A DNA stretch of 64,000 nucleotides. Source: Prochlorococcus marinus str. MIT 1013 (GTDB lineage Bacteria > Cyanobacteriota > Cyanobacteriia > PCC-6307 > Cyanobiaceae). The stretch's first letter is position 1, and each line of letters opens with the position of its first letter. The translations under genes were made by a program, and so were the position numbers. The stretch covers positions 682,001-746,000 of the forward strand of contig NZ_CP114778.1 in the NCBI RefSeq assembly GCF_027359395.1. Reading direction: 5' to 3'. Below the pieces are notes generated by a model. It made no database searches. It saw nothing but the letters and a program-made list of their open reading frames with translations, and was not told where the DNA came from. Shown piece after piece: positions 20,574 through 29,891 of this stretch.

Positions 20574-21038
20574 GTGACTGAAATCAAAGAAAAATCATTC
20601 ATTAATACTTATGGGAGTGATTCATTAGATAATCTTATAGAACGTCTACAATCAACTTCAGATCCCAAAAGGCGCTATGAATATATTTTATGGCTAGCTA
20701 AAAGTTTACCGTTGCTACCTGAAGATCTTCACCTGGAAACCACTAAAGTAAAAGGATGCATTTCAGAAGTATATGTTCTTGGAATTCTTTTGAAAGGAAA
20801 AATTCAATGGAAAGGATATTCAGACGCACTCATAACAAAAGGATTGCTAGCTTTTCTAATAAAAGGTTTGAATGATCTAACACCTTTTGAAGTACTCTCT
20901 ATAAATGAAAAATTTATTGAGATGACTGGATTAAGCAAAAGCTTGACGCCATCAAGAGCAAATGGTTTTCTCAATATATTCCTAAAAATGAAAGCTCAAG
21001 CAAAAAACCTATCACTACCTAGCTCTGAGAATGAATAA
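20574..21038 (+). CDS. sufE: Cysteine desulfuration protein SufE
   Basis: 154 aa with a GTG start. It accepts sulfane sulfur from SufS and stimulates Fe-S cluster assembly. The acceptor Cys lies in TTKVKGCISEVYVLG (about residue 64). The family C-terminus, GLSKSLTPSRANGFLNIFLKMK, is also clear. Length is normal. Confidence 0.92.
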   Translation: MTEIKEKSFINTYGSDSLDNLIERLQSTSDPKRRYEYILWLAKSLPLLPEDLHLETTKVKGCISEVYVLGILLKGKIQWKGYSDALITKGLLAFLIKGLNDLTPFEVLSINEKFIEMTGLSKSLTPSRANGFLNIFLKMKAQAKNLSLPSSENE

Positions 21039-21074
21039 ACAGGATTTAAACAAAATTATCGCCTTAATAAAAAC

Positions 21075-22391
21075 ATGAAAAAAGTTGGTATCGGTTTACT
21101 TGGCCTAGGAACTGTTGGTCAGGGTGTTGCAAATATCATTAACAGCCCAAATAACAGACATCCATTAGTTGGAGAACTTGAACTTGTTAGTGTTGCAGTA
21201 AGGAATCTACAAAAGAAAAGAGGTGTATACATACCAGATTCAATACTGACAACAAACCCTATTGAAATAGTAAACAATCCCAATATTCAAATAGTTGTTG
21301 AAGTAATGGGAGGTATAGAACCAGCAAAATCATTAATTATCCAAGCCATAAGAGCAGGTAAATCTGTAGTAACTGCCAACAAAGCAGTAATTGCAAGATA
21401 TGGTGAAGAGATTTCAAATGAAGCAAAAGACGCCGGGGTTTATGTCCTCATCGAAGCGGCAGTAGGAGGAGGGATCCCAATAATTGAGCCTCTAAAGCAA
21501 TCTTTAGGGGGAAATCAGATAAACAAAGTAAGTGGAATAATAAATGGAACAACTAATTACATACTTTCCAGAATGGATAAAGAAGGAGTTAATTATGCTG
21601 AAGTTTTAAAAGATGCCCAAGCGCTTGGATATGCAGAAAGTGATCCAGCAGCAGATGTCGAAGGATCCGACGCAGCTGATAAAATTGCCATTCTAAGTGG
21701 ACTTGCCTTTGGTGGAGCAATCAATCGAGCTGACATCCCAACAACGGGAATAAATCTACTAGAAGGCATAGATGTTAATTATGCAAGAAAGTTGGGATAC
21801 GGAATCAAGCTTTTAGCAATATCTGAAAAAGGAGAAAATCAATCAAAAAGTGAAAACAGTCAGCCGCTTTCTGTTTGGGTTGAGCCAACATTGGTCCCTG
21901 AAGATAATCCATTGGCAGGGGTAAATGGAGTGAACAATGCAATTCTTGTGGAAGGAAATCCCATTGGCCAAGTAATGTTTTTCGGACCAGGTGCAGGGTC
22001 TGGTCCAACTGCATCAGCTGTTGTTGCAGACATACTTAACATTGCGGGTATTCAGTCTATGAGTGGTGACAAAGGCCTTAACTTAGATCCACTCTTATCA
22101 GCAAAAGGCTGGAGAAGTTGTCACGTAGCAGAAAAGAAACAAATAACTAAAAAGAATTACATACGGCTTATTGCCGAAGATAGTCCCGGAGTGATTGGAG
22201 AGATCGGAACTATTTTTGGAAAGAAACAAATATCTATTGAATCAATTGTGCAATTTGATGCAACAAATAAAGAAGCAGAGATAGTAGTTATTACTCACAA
22301 GATTAATCAAGGTCAACTTGAAGAGGCTCTTTTAGATATAGAAAACTTGTCACAAGTAAAGAGAATTGCAGCAACGATGGGTTGCCTTTAG
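21075..22391 (+). CDS. hom: Homoserine dehydrogenase
   Basis: 438 aa. It reduces aspartate semialdehyde to homoserine for threonine and methionine. The NAD(P) fold is VGIGLLGLGTVGQGVANI at the N-terminus, the substrate region is INGTTNYILSRM (about 158-169) then DPAADVEGSDAADKIAIL, and an ACT regulatory domain (about 355-438, RLIAEDSPGVIGEIGTIF) predicts threonine feedback control. It is followed by a small conserved gene. Confidence 0.96.
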   Translation: MKKVGIGLLGLGTVGQGVANIINSPNNRHPLVGELELVSVAVRNLQKKRGVYIPDSILTTNPIEIVNNPNIQIVVEVMGGIEPAKSLIIQAIRAGKSVVTANKAVIARYGEEISNEAKDAGVYVLIEAAVGGGIPIIEPLKQSLGGNQINKVSGIINGTTNYILSRMDKEGVNYAEVLKDAQALGYAESDPAADVEGSDAADKIAILSGLAFGGAINRADIPTTGINLLEGIDVNYARKLGYGIKLLAISEKGENQSKSENSQPLSVWVEPTLVPEDNPLAGVNGVNNAILVEGNPIGQVMFFGPGAGSGPTASAVVADILNIAGIQSMSGDKGLNLDPLLSAKGWRSCHVAEKKQITKKNYIRLIAEDSPGVIGEIGTIFGKKQISIESIVQFDATNKEAEIVVITHKINQGQLEEALLDIENLSQVKRIAATMGCL

Positions 22392-22483
22392 CTAACGAAA
22401 ACTAGTCAAAACGAAATTAAGTTGCTATTTATATAACAAGAACAAAGGAAATTTTATTTTAAATTTCTTTTCGGAACCAAACT

Positions 22484-22702
22484 ATGAAAACATCCAAAAA
22501 CGTAATTGAGAAAGCTAGAAAAGAAACAGAAAAAAATATTAATCAAGGAGATTGTGTTTATCTAAAGAATAAAAAAGAACTTTTTCAAGTATTGGGCATA
22601 GATAATGCTTATGAAAAATGTTGGGTTAGAGAATGGCCACTTAATCCTAAGGGATCCCCTGTCTTCGAGATATCAATAAAACAAGTATCTCCTAATCAAT
22701 AA
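22484..22702 (+). CDS. Conserved small hypothetical protein, 72 aa
   Basis: A soluble, Lys/Glu-rich protein with a compact beta-rich middle (GDCVYLKNKKELFQVLGID) and the stretch CWVREWPLNPKGSPVFEIS. The sequence looks like a small SH3-like barrel domain, but I do not recognise a named family. It sits between hom and the ABC substrate-binding gene on the same strand with a credible start. Confidence 0.6.
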   Translation: MKTSKNVIEKARKETEKNINQGDCVYLKNKKELFQVLGIDNAYEKCWVREWPLNPKGSPVFEISIKQVSPNQ

Positions 22703-22744
22703 ATATTTTGTGCTGGTAGAAATAATTATAGAATCGTATACTAA

Positions 22745-24322
22745 ATGTTAAAATTAAATCATATAAAAAATATTTTTAAAGTCTCAGGTATTTTCTTAAT
22801 ACTCTTCCAGTTATCTTGCGTACAATATAAGAAGAGAGAAAATATTATTGTTGCAAGTGCAGGTAAAATTGAATCCCTTGATCCTGCTCAAGCAAATACT
22901 CTTAGGACACTACAAATACTAAGCGCCCTTGGAGATACTTTATACAAAATAAATAAGGAAGGAAATCTTACCCCAAGTTTAGCAAAAGATTTCCCAAAAG
23001 TAAGCAAGAATGGTTTGCTAATTGATATTCCACTTAAAGAAAATATTTCTTTTCACGATGGAAGTGTTTTTAATGCAGAAGCGATGGCATTTAGTCTTAA
23101 TCGCTTTATGGAAATAGGAACTTTAAATTACCTGTTAAACGAAAAAATAGATACTATTGATGTCAAAGATGAATTTCTTATAAGAATAAAATTAAAAAAG
23201 CCATCGAGTTCTTTAAAGAGTCTTTTAACATCAGTAAATTTAACACCTATATCTCCTAATTCATATTCAAATTATAAAAATAGTTTCAATAATAAAAACT
23301 TTATAGGAACTGGACCTTACTTCTTAGAAAGCTTCAACTCAAGTCAACAAACAATCAGGCCATACAAAAACTATTGGGGAGAAAAACCTCTAAATAAAGG
23401 AATTAACTTTATAAATTATACTAATTCTAGCACTCTTTTTGGGGCTATAAAAACGAAAGAAGTTGATGTGCTGATATCAAATTCTATTGATGATATGCAG
23501 AGATTAGCATTAAATAATATGGTTAATAAAGATCAACTTAACGCAGGAGAAGGTGATCCTATAGAGATAGGATATATTACATTTAAAAGTAATAAATTAC
23601 CTTTAGTAAATAAAACAATTAGAGAGGCTCTTTCCTACACAATTGATAGAGAACTAATTAGTCAACAAGTAAGTTTTGGAACTAGAGAACCCTTAAGATC
23701 AATAGTCCCTCCTCAATTACACAAAAAAAAATTTTCTCCATGGCCTAAATATAATCCTATTATTGCAAGATCTTTATTGAAAAATGAAGGTTACTGCGAA
23801 ACAAATATTCTTTCTATTCCATTAACATTTAGATCTAATGTACCTGCTGATAAATTACTTGCCCTTACATGGAAAGATCAAATTAAAAGAGATTTATCTG
23901 ATTGTATAGAAGTTACTTTAAATGGAATTGAATCAACAACAGTTTACAAACAACTGTCTGAAGGTGCTTTTGAAGCAGTTATATTGGATTGGACTGGCGC
24001 ATATCCTGACCCTGAAGCTTACTTAACTCCCTTGTTAAGTTGTAATGAAATAAATGATAATTCTTGTCTTAAGGGTGAAGCTGTATTCAGTGGCAGTTTT
24101 TGGGGCGATAATAAATTGCAAGAACTCTTGGAGAAAAGTGAAGAGCTTGAGGGAGAAAATAGATTAGAGAACTTAAAAAAAGTTGAACAAATTGCAGCAC
24201 AAGGAAGTGCCTACTTACCAATTTGGCTAGTTAATCCTAAAGCTTGGTCTTTAAAAGATATAAGTCAACCAGAATTCTCAAGCGATGGATTAATTATTCT
24301 AAGAAACTTAAAAAGAGACTGA
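22745..24322 (+). CDS. ABC transporter substrate-binding protein, family 5
   Basis: 525 aa with an N-terminal hydrophobic export signal ending in LFQLSC (Cys about residue 25), a weak lipobox that suggests a lipoprotein. The SBP_bac_5 fold is marked by GKIESLDPAQANTLRT, ISFHDGSVFNAEAMAFSLNRF (about 98-118), GTGPYFLESF and REALSYTIDRELIS. This family binds peptides, nickel or other small solutes outside the membrane. The permease gene follows directly; I see no ATPase gene here, so the rest of the transporter lies elsewhere. Confidence 0.88.
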   Translation: MLKLNHIKNIFKVSGIFLILFQLSCVQYKKRENIIVASAGKIESLDPAQANTLRTLQILSALGDTLYKINKEGNLTPSLAKDFPKVSKNGLLIDIPLKENISFHDGSVFNAEAMAFSLNRFMEIGTLNYLLNEKIDTIDVKDEFLIRIKLKKPSSSLKSLLTSVNLTPISPNSYSNYKNSFNNKNFIGTGPYFLESFNSSQQTIRPYKNYWGEKPLNKGINFINYTNSSTLFGAIKTKEVDVLISNSIDDMQRLALNNMVNKDQLNAGEGDPIEIGYITFKSNKLPLVNKTIREALSYTIDRELISQQVSFGTREPLRSIVPPQLHKKKFSPWPKYNPIIARSLLKNEGYCETNILSIPLTFRSNVPADKLLALTWKDQIKRDLSDCIEVTLNGIESTTVYKQLSEGAFEAVILDWTGAYPDPEAYLTPLLSCNEINDNSCLKGEAVFSGSFWGDNKLQELLEKSEELEGENRLENLKKVEQIAAQGSAYLPIWLVNPKAWSLKDISQPEFSSDGLIILRNLKRD

Positions 24323-24324
24323 TT

Positions 24325-25347
24325 TTGTCATCTAAAAAGGAACTTTTCAAATATATCCTATCGAGATTAACTCTATTGCCAATTATGCTTTGGATAATTT
24401 CGAGCTTAGTTTTTATATTGTTGAGAATTGCACCAGGGGATCCTGTAGATGCGATTCTAGGCACTCGAGCTAATGAATTTGCAAGAGAAAGCCTACGAAT
24501 TAAACTTGGATTAGATAAACCTCTAATTAATCAATACTTTGAATATTTAAATCAATTAATTCATGGAAATTTAGGAATCTCATTAAACACACAAGAACCT
24601 GTAAAAGTAATTATTTCCAAGGCTCTTCCAGCAAGTTTGGAATTAGCTATTTTCTCAATATTAATAGCATCACTATTAGGTTATTTAATTGGATTTTTAG
24701 GAGCAATTAAACCAGAAGGCAGAATAGATTTTTGGGGAAGGATTTTTGGCATTGGGACCTATGCTCTTCCTCCTTTTTGGGCGGCAATGTTAATTCAGAT
24801 TATCTTCGCTATTTTGCTAGGTTGGTTACCCATTGGCGGAAGATTACCTCCTGGAGTTATCCCTCCGCCCCAAATTACTGGTTTCTTACTTTTAGATAGT
24901 ATTTTAGATAGAAACTTTGAAATCATTTTTATTTCTATTAAACATTTAATATTACCCTCAATCACTCTAGGGATATTATTAAGCGGAATATTCAGTCGGT
25001 CGTTAAGATTAAATCTAGAGGAAGTTTTAAAAAAGGATTATATAGAGGCCGCCAAAAGTAGAGGTTTAAATAACTCCAGAATATTAGTTAATCACGCTTT
25101 ACCAAATACACTTCTCCCAATATTGACAATTACTGGATTAACAGTTTCTTCTTTAATTGGTGGAGCACTTTTAATTGAAATAACATTCTCATGGCCTGGA
25201 ATTGCTCTTGGTCTTCAAGAGGCTATTAACCAAAGAGATTATCCTGTTGTGCAAGGAATAGTTGTTATAATATCTAGCCTTGTTGTCATGGTTAGTGTTG
25301 GAATAGATATCGCTATTGCATATATTGATCCTAGGGTTAGCTATTGA
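24325..25347 (+). CDS. ABC transporter permease, DppB/OppB type
   Basis: About 340 aa with six hydrophobic segments. GDPVDAILGTRANEFA near the N-terminus and the EAA loop DYIEAAKSRGLNNSRILVNHALPN (about 250-273) mark the BPD_transp_1 family with the DppB-like N-terminal extension. The reading frame stays open upstream to an ATG at 24244, but that would overlap the substrate-binding gene by 79 bp; the TTG at 24325, 2 bp after that gene's stop, gives the usual N-terminus and is preferred. Converges with the hydrolase gene at 25341. Confidence 0.85.
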   Translation: MSSKKELFKYILSRLTLLPIMLWIISSLVFILLRIAPGDPVDAILGTRANEFARESLRIKLGLDKPLINQYFEYLNQLIHGNLGISLNTQEPVKVIISKALPASLELAIFSILIASLLGYLIGFLGAIKPEGRIDFWGRIFGIGTYALPPFWAAMLIQIIFAILLGWLPIGGRLPPGVIPPPQITGFLLLDSILDRNFEIIFISIKHLILPSITLGILLSGIFSRSLRLNLEEVLKKDYIEAAKSRGLNNSRILVNHALPNTLLPILTITGLTVSSLIGGALLIEITFSWPGIALGLQEAINQRDYPVVQGIVVIISSLVVMVSVGIDIAIAYIDPRVSY

Positions 25348-26936
25348 GTTTTTACAAGTTTTTCAATTATATTCTTGTCCAAAACATGAAACTTAAGCTC
25401 TCCTTTATTTAAATTAGTATTAGAAGGGATTGATTTATTCTCTTCTAATTTTTCTAGGAAGCCTATAATCTCAGAAGCTAATAAGCTCTGAACAGAAAGT
25501 GGATGATATCCAACAATTGATTCTCCAAGATTAAATAAGTCCTTACCTTTAGACTGATACATCTGACCCTCTACTCGAATAGGTGAAAAATGACTAGCCC
25601 CCTCAATTAAAAGGACTCTACTCAATGGGCTAGAACTTAAAGCAAGCAATAATCCGAGTTGTTCACTTATAGATGGTGTAACTAAATCAAAAGTTCCTCC
25701 TGTAAGAAAAAGAGGAAAATTTACTTGATTATCTAAATTCTTTTGCCACAAAAAACTACCAAAACTATTCATACCAACAATAGCTGAAAGATTTTCTACA
25801 CCTTTCCAATCTGACAAGGTTATGTCTATTAGTTGACATTGTAAAAGTGAAGATAAATTAGTAAGAAAAAGATTATCAAGGACCTTCTGACATCTATTTT
25901 CAAGTTGATCATCTATTTTGACTCCTGAAGCCAAAATAGATGTAAGGGCCCCTAAAGAATGACCCATCAAGACAACCTTCTCAGCTGAAATATCAATCTT
26001 GCCTAATTTTTTAGCCTGAATTACATTGTCTAAATCTTTAATTCGATCAGGTATAACTTCAGCGCCTGGTAGGGGAAGTCTCCCTTTTAGCAAGGCTTCT
26101 AATGCTATTGAGTCACTACCTGGATGATCTAGAACAACAACAGGCCAGCCATTATGACTAAGACTTCTTGCAAGCCAATTAAAATGATTACGATCACCTC
26201 CTAATCCTGGCATTAACAAAACCCAATTTTTTCTGGTTTTCTCTCGAAAGGACGGATTCCAAACCTCTAAATTTAAAGGCTCATTTCGATGAGAAACAAT
26301 TAAAGGTATCAATTCATATTCAGTTTCTTTAATCTCATAAGGTAAAAGATGGCTTTCTTCTTTCTTAACTGATTTCTCATTAATTGAAATCAAATCAGAT
26401 ATGAGTTTTTGCTGTTTATTTAATTCACTTCTCCAATTATTGGCTACTTCAATCCACCCATCCAAATCTATATGAATTGCTTTCACAGAAAGTGAATTTA
26501 GAAGATCAAAAGTTGTCACCTCATCCTTTTCATTTAATAGGTTTTCCAAAGTATCTAGAACACTTTCACCTGAACTGTCTTCATCCATAAGGATTAGATC
26601 ACTAACTTCATCAAGTAATTTTCGACCTGACCAACTTCGCAATATTTGTCTTGCCATACTTTTATCTCTTACCAAAGGTGTGCTTAAAAACTTTGCTAAA
26701 CCTTTCCTTTCTTTAAACCCAAGTAAATTGAGCCAGCTGGCTAATTCTGAATTTGCTTCCTCTTCACCATTACTCCAATCAATCAATTCTTTGATTGAAA
26801 TAGGAATAGACATTCCATCAAAATGAATTTCAAATCTCTCTGCTGCTTGAAGTTTTGGATAAAAACAAGAAGGTGCTAGTAAGCTTCCTACTGTTCCAAG
26901 AACAACTAATTTTTTAATGAATGAATTTGTTCTCAA
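25341..26936 (-). CDS. Exported alpha/beta hydrolase (DUF1400-like N-terminus)
   Basis: 531 aa. An N-terminal export signal ends near residue 31 (KLQAAERFEIHF). A helical region with repeated LSTPLVRD-like segments, resembling the DUF1400 domain of cyanobacterial lipases, is followed by an alpha/beta hydrolase: oxyanion region LMPGLGGDRNHF (about 240), nucleophile elbow VVLMGHSLGALTS (about 325) and a late His in EGASHFSP (about 460). Probably a periplasmic esterase or platelet-activating-factor-hydrolase-like enzyme. The TTG start at 26936 overlaps the divergent MFS gene by 16 bp; a later start is possible. Confidence 0.8.
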   Translation of the reverse strand: MRTNSFIKKLVVLGTVGSLLAPSCFYPKLQAAERFEIHFDGMSIPISIKELIDWSNGEEEANSELASWLNLLGFKERKGLAKFLSTPLVRDKSMARQILRSWSGRKLLDEVSDLILMDEDSSGESVLDTLENLLNEKDEVTTFDLLNSLSVKAIHIDLDGWIEVANNWRSELNKQQKLISDLISINEKSVKKEESHLLPYEIKETEYELIPLIVSHRNEPLNLEVWNPSFREKTRKNWVLLMPGLGGDRNHFNWLARSLSHNGWPVVVLDHPGSDSIALEALLKGRLPLPGAEVIPDRIKDLDNVIQAKKLGKIDISAEKVVLMGHSLGALTSILASGVKIDDQLENRCQKVLDNLFLTNLSSLLQCQLIDITLSDWKGVENLSAIVGMNSFGSFLWQKNLDNQVNFPLFLTGGTFDLVTPSISEQLGLLLALSSSPLSRVLLIEGASHFSPIRVEGQMYQSKGKDLFNLGESIVGYHPLSVQSLLASEIIGFLEKLEENKSIPSNTNLNKGELKFHVLDKNIIEKLVKTQ

Positions 26937-28159
26937 CTTCTAGTGTTAGCAAGTATTGGGAAAGATTCCCAGTATCCCTAAGATTAATCATAAAGGTTCG
27001 TTTATGGACAGCAATAGGAGCAGGTGGAGTATTGTATTTAACTCCGATAATTTTTAATAGCTTAGAATTTTCAGCGGAACAAATTGGAAGCGGAATAACA
27101 ACAGCTGCATTTGCTGGAATAACAACAAGGTTTGGAACAGGATATTTACTTGACAATAAAATTAGATATAGGAAAGCAATTAAAGTTGCATGTTTACTTG
27201 CAATATTATCTGATTTTATTCTTTTTTATTCCCAAACTTATTTACCTTATCTATCTGGTCAGTTTTTTTTAGGAGCAGCAGCTGGAATTTATTGGCCTTC
27301 TGCAGAATTAGCAGTCCCACTAAATTGTAATAATCAAATCAAATCAAGTGAAGGGTTTTCTCTTGCACGAAGTGCTGATGCAATTGGTGTGACTATTGGG
27401 GTATTTTTAGGTACTATAGGTACATATTTTGAATTGACAAGAATAATATATTTTATAGATATTATTTGCATGTTATATATATTTTATATTCTAATTAATC
27501 AACTAGATTCACATAAGCTTAAAAGCCAACAAGAGATAAAATATACTTTAGAAATCAAGTATAAAAGTAAAGAAAAAAAATCTAATTTAAAATGGATATT
27601 CAAGTTACTTCCTTTATTATTAATAACTCTATTTGTTACAGGAGTAATGAGTTTATTGCAAGTTGTTCTACCATTAGATTTAGCAAACGGAGGAATAATA
27701 AGACCACCATTAACGGAGGATAGAGTAGCAACATTAGTAACAATAAAACTTATTCTGGTTGCAATTTTACAATGGCCAGTAGGTTATATTTTAAGGAATA
27801 AAAATTCACCTTTTAAGTTTAAATTATGCTTAATTTCATTACTCATAGGATTTATTTTATTATCAGTTTCGAATTTCTTATATGATGGATATTTATTAAT
27901 ACTTTTAGCTTTCATACCTCTAACGACTTCTCTATGTATATTCCTACCATCTGCTTCAGATGCAATTATAAAATCTTCTCCGGTTAAACATCACGGTTCA
28001 GCAATAGCTTTGTATTCTCAGTGTTTTGGACTAAGTTCTTTAACAGTGCCATGGATGGCTGGAAAGTTAATTGATAATTCCGATACAGCATTTCAATTAT
28101 GGTTAATTGTTGGTCTTTTTTGCATAGCTTTAGTACCAATATCTAAGAATATTAAATAA
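26921..28159 (+). CDS. MFS transporter
   Basis: 412 aa with about 12 hydrophobic segments. The loop between helices 2 and 3 reads FAGITTRFGTGYLLDNKIRYRK, the classic MFS motif A region (G-x-x-x-D-K-x-x-R-K), and helix 5 includes FFLGAAAGIYWPSAELAV. Substrate unknown. It diverges from the exported hydrolase with overlapping start regions, so both promoters must lie inside the neighbouring reading frames. Confidence 0.85.
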   Translation: MNLFSTSSVSKYWERFPVSLRLIIKVRLWTAIGAGGVLYLTPIIFNSLEFSAEQIGSGITTAAFAGITTRFGTGYLLDNKIRYRKAIKVACLLAILSDFILFYSQTYLPYLSGQFFLGAAAGIYWPSAELAVPLNCNNQIKSSEGFSLARSADAIGVTIGVFLGTIGTYFELTRIIYFIDIICMLYIFYILINQLDSHKLKSQQEIKYTLEIKYKSKEKKSNLKWIFKLLPLLLITLFVTGVMSLLQVVLPLDLANGGIIRPPLTEDRVATLVTIKLILVAILQWPVGYILRNKNSPFKFKLCLISLLIGFILLSVSNFLYDGYLLILLAFIPLTTSLCIFLPSASDAIIKSSPVKHHGSAIALYSQCFGLSSLTVPWMAGKLIDNSDTAFQLWLIVGLFCIALVPISKNIK

Positions 28160-28184
28160 GAATATCTAATCCTTATAAATTAAT

Positions 28185-28535
28185 TTAATTCCTATTCATT
28201 TCTTCAATTCTTAATTCTCTTAAATATAAAAAGAGAGGAGCTGAAAAAGCAAATGCAATTGTAAATGTAGTTAATATAACAATCCATAAATTTTTCATCT
28301 CTAATCTCTTTGATTCTGAAATTATCCAAACAAATACAGCTGTTGAGCCTACAAACAAATCTCGAGTTAAAGACTGGGAGGCTGGATTATTATTAGCTAA
28401 CTCTATAAATAATTGAATATCAAATGCAGGTCCATAGCTTTTTGCAAATTCAATATTTGCAAGAGTAGGTAAAACGGCTCCTAATATAGCTAATAATAAA
28501 TAAACCCATTTCAACCATTTAATCTGCCTTATCAT
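28185..28535 (-). CDS. DUF2834-family membrane protein
   Basis: 116 aa with three hydrophobic segments (about residues 8-27, 58-75, 84-105). The pattern KWVYLLLAILGAVLPTLANIEF and LTRDLFVGSTAVFVWIISES resembles the small DUF2834 family. No function is known. It converges with the MFS gene, 25 bp away. Confidence 0.7.
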   Translation of the reverse strand: MIRQIKWLKWVYLLLAILGAVLPTLANIEFAKSYGPAFDIQLFIELANNNPASQSLTRDLFVGSTAVFVWIISESKRLEMKNLWIVILTTFTIAFAFSAPLFLYLRELRIEEMNRN

Positions 28536-28671
28536 AAGAAATTTTCTTATTTAATAATAAATAATATATCAGAACTATTATAAGATTTGTCTATTTTATA
28601 AATAAAAAAAATATCTTGGTTTAACCTATGAACCTAACTAACTATATTAGTAAAAATATAGTTAGTTAAGC

Positions 28672-29514
28672 ATGAAAATTAATGCACCTAAAGAAATATT
28701 TAGGCTCCCTAAACTTAAATTAGCTGTTATCGGGCATGTCGAATGGGTAACATTCTTAAAGGTTGACCAGCTTCCATTAGCAGGAGAAATTTCACATGCA
28801 AGAGATTGCTTTGAGGAAGCAGCAGGGGGGGCGGCAGTCGCAGCCGTTCAAATGGCAAGATTAATAAATGGACCTGTTGACTTAATCACATCATTAGGCA
28901 AAGACAATTATGGGGAAAAATGCTACGAAAGACTTACTAAACTTGGCTTAAATTTAAAAGTAGCTTGGCGTGAAAAACCAACAAGAAAAGGTATTAGCTT
29001 GATTAGTAAAGATGGAGAAAGAGCAATTACAGTTATTGGAGAGAGATTACAGCCACTCGCTTCTGACAATCTGCCTTGGAGTGACATGAAAAATTACGAT
29101 GGAATATTTATTACCGCAACCGATAAAGAAGGAATAAGACTTGCAAGGAAAGCTAAATTTCTCTCTGCCACGCCTCGAACAGGTGAACAAACCATAAAGA
29201 TGTCAAAAGTATCAATCAACGCATTGATTGGTAGCGGTCTTGATCCTGGTGAGAAAATAAATTTTGAAGAACTTGAACCTAAACCAGACATATACATTTC
29301 AACGAAAGGTAAATCAGGTGGAACAATTTTTCCAAAAAATATTAAATACAAATCAATTAAGCCTAGCTCAAAAGAAATAGACACCTATGGATGTGGTGAC
29401 TGCTTCGCGGGAGCTGTTACTACTGCTCTCTCAGCGAAACTAAATTTAGAGCAAGCCATTAATATTGGTGCCTATTGCGGAGCTGAATGCTCAACCCACT
29501 ACGGACCTTACTAA
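28672..29514 (+). CDS. PfkB-family carbohydrate kinase
   Basis: 280 aa ribokinase-like fold. The N-terminal GGAAVAAVQMARL (about residues 44-56) and the C-terminal anion hole and catalytic Asp in IDTYGCGDCFAGAVTTAL (about 236-253) are the two PfkB signatures. It phosphorylates a sugar or nucleoside that cannot be named from sequence. The next ORF begins 1 bp after its stop codon, so the two may be translationally linked. Confidence 0.88.
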   Translation: MKINAPKEIFRLPKLKLAVIGHVEWVTFLKVDQLPLAGEISHARDCFEEAAGGAAVAAVQMARLINGPVDLITSLGKDNYGEKCYERLTKLGLNLKVAWREKPTRKGISLISKDGERAITVIGERLQPLASDNLPWSDMKNYDGIFITATDKEGIRLARKAKFLSATPRTGEQTIKMSKVSINALIGSGLDPGEKINFEELEPKPDIYISTKGKSGGTIFPKNIKYKSIKPSSKEIDTYGCGDCFAGAVTTALSAKLNLEQAINIGAYCGAECSTHYGPY

Positions 29515-29515
29515 A

Positions 29516-29806
29516 ATGAAAAAGCAAGAGAATAAAAACCCAAACCCAAACCCAAACCCAAACCCAAACCCAAACCCAAACCCAAACCCAAACCCAAACC
29601 CAAACCCAAACCCAAACCCAAACCCAAACCCAAACAATAATAATTCTATTACTAATAATTTTATAATTCTAATATTTTCAATTATTTCTCTTTTTGTGGA
29701 ATCAATAATAATAATAATCAGTATATTTAAAAAAGGTATTTTAAAAAAAGAAATCCTCTCAAAAAAAACGAGTTTAGGATTTGACTTAATAATCAAGAAA
29801 AAATAA
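29516..29806 (+). CDS. Asn-Pro dipeptide-repeat membrane protein
   Basis: About 96 aa from an ATG at 29516. After MKKQENK come 16 Asn-Pro dipeptides in a row, an Asn run, one strong hydrophobic helix (FIILIFSIISLFVESIIIII) and a short Lys-rich tail. The dipeptides are encoded by a perfect (AACCCA)16 tandem repeat. The repeat would form an extended, proline-rich arm on one side of the membrane. No family recognised. The gene starts 1 bp after the PfkB kinase stop, which favours real expression, but a chance ORF over a microsatellite is possible. Confidence 0.5.
   Translation: MKKQENKNPNPNPNPNPNPNPNPNPNPNPNPNPNPNPNPNNNNSITNNFIILIFSIISLFVESIIIIISIFKKGILKKEILSKKTSLGFDLIIKKK
29537..29632 (+). repeat. 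(AACCCA)16 hexanucleotide tandem repeat
   Basis: Sixteen perfect AACCCA units (TGGGTT on the other strand), with flanking partial units. The period is a multiple of three, so copy-number change lengthens or shortens the Asn-Pro arm without a frameshift. The unit resembles eukaryotic telomere repeats only by composition. Confidence 0.95.
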
Positions 29807-29891
29807 AATACAGAATCAAGATAAATAAATTTAATAATTTGCAATTAACTGGCTTTATTTCTAGAACTTGCTTTAATTAGTAAGGTTATAA

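Noticed and set aside
24244-24324. Long N-terminal extension of the ABC permease
   Set aside because: It would overlap the substrate-binding gene by 79 bp and adds a basic stretch not seen in the family; TTG at 24325 fits better.
29537-29632. Telomere-like function of the AACCCA repeat
   Set aside because: The resemblance is only to the unit; it is internal, in frame within an ORF, on a bacterial chromosome.
29491-29844. Minus-strand ORF with a Gly-Phe repeat
   Set aside because: It is the antisense reading of the AACCCA repeat; the plus frame starts right after the PfkB gene and has a better start.
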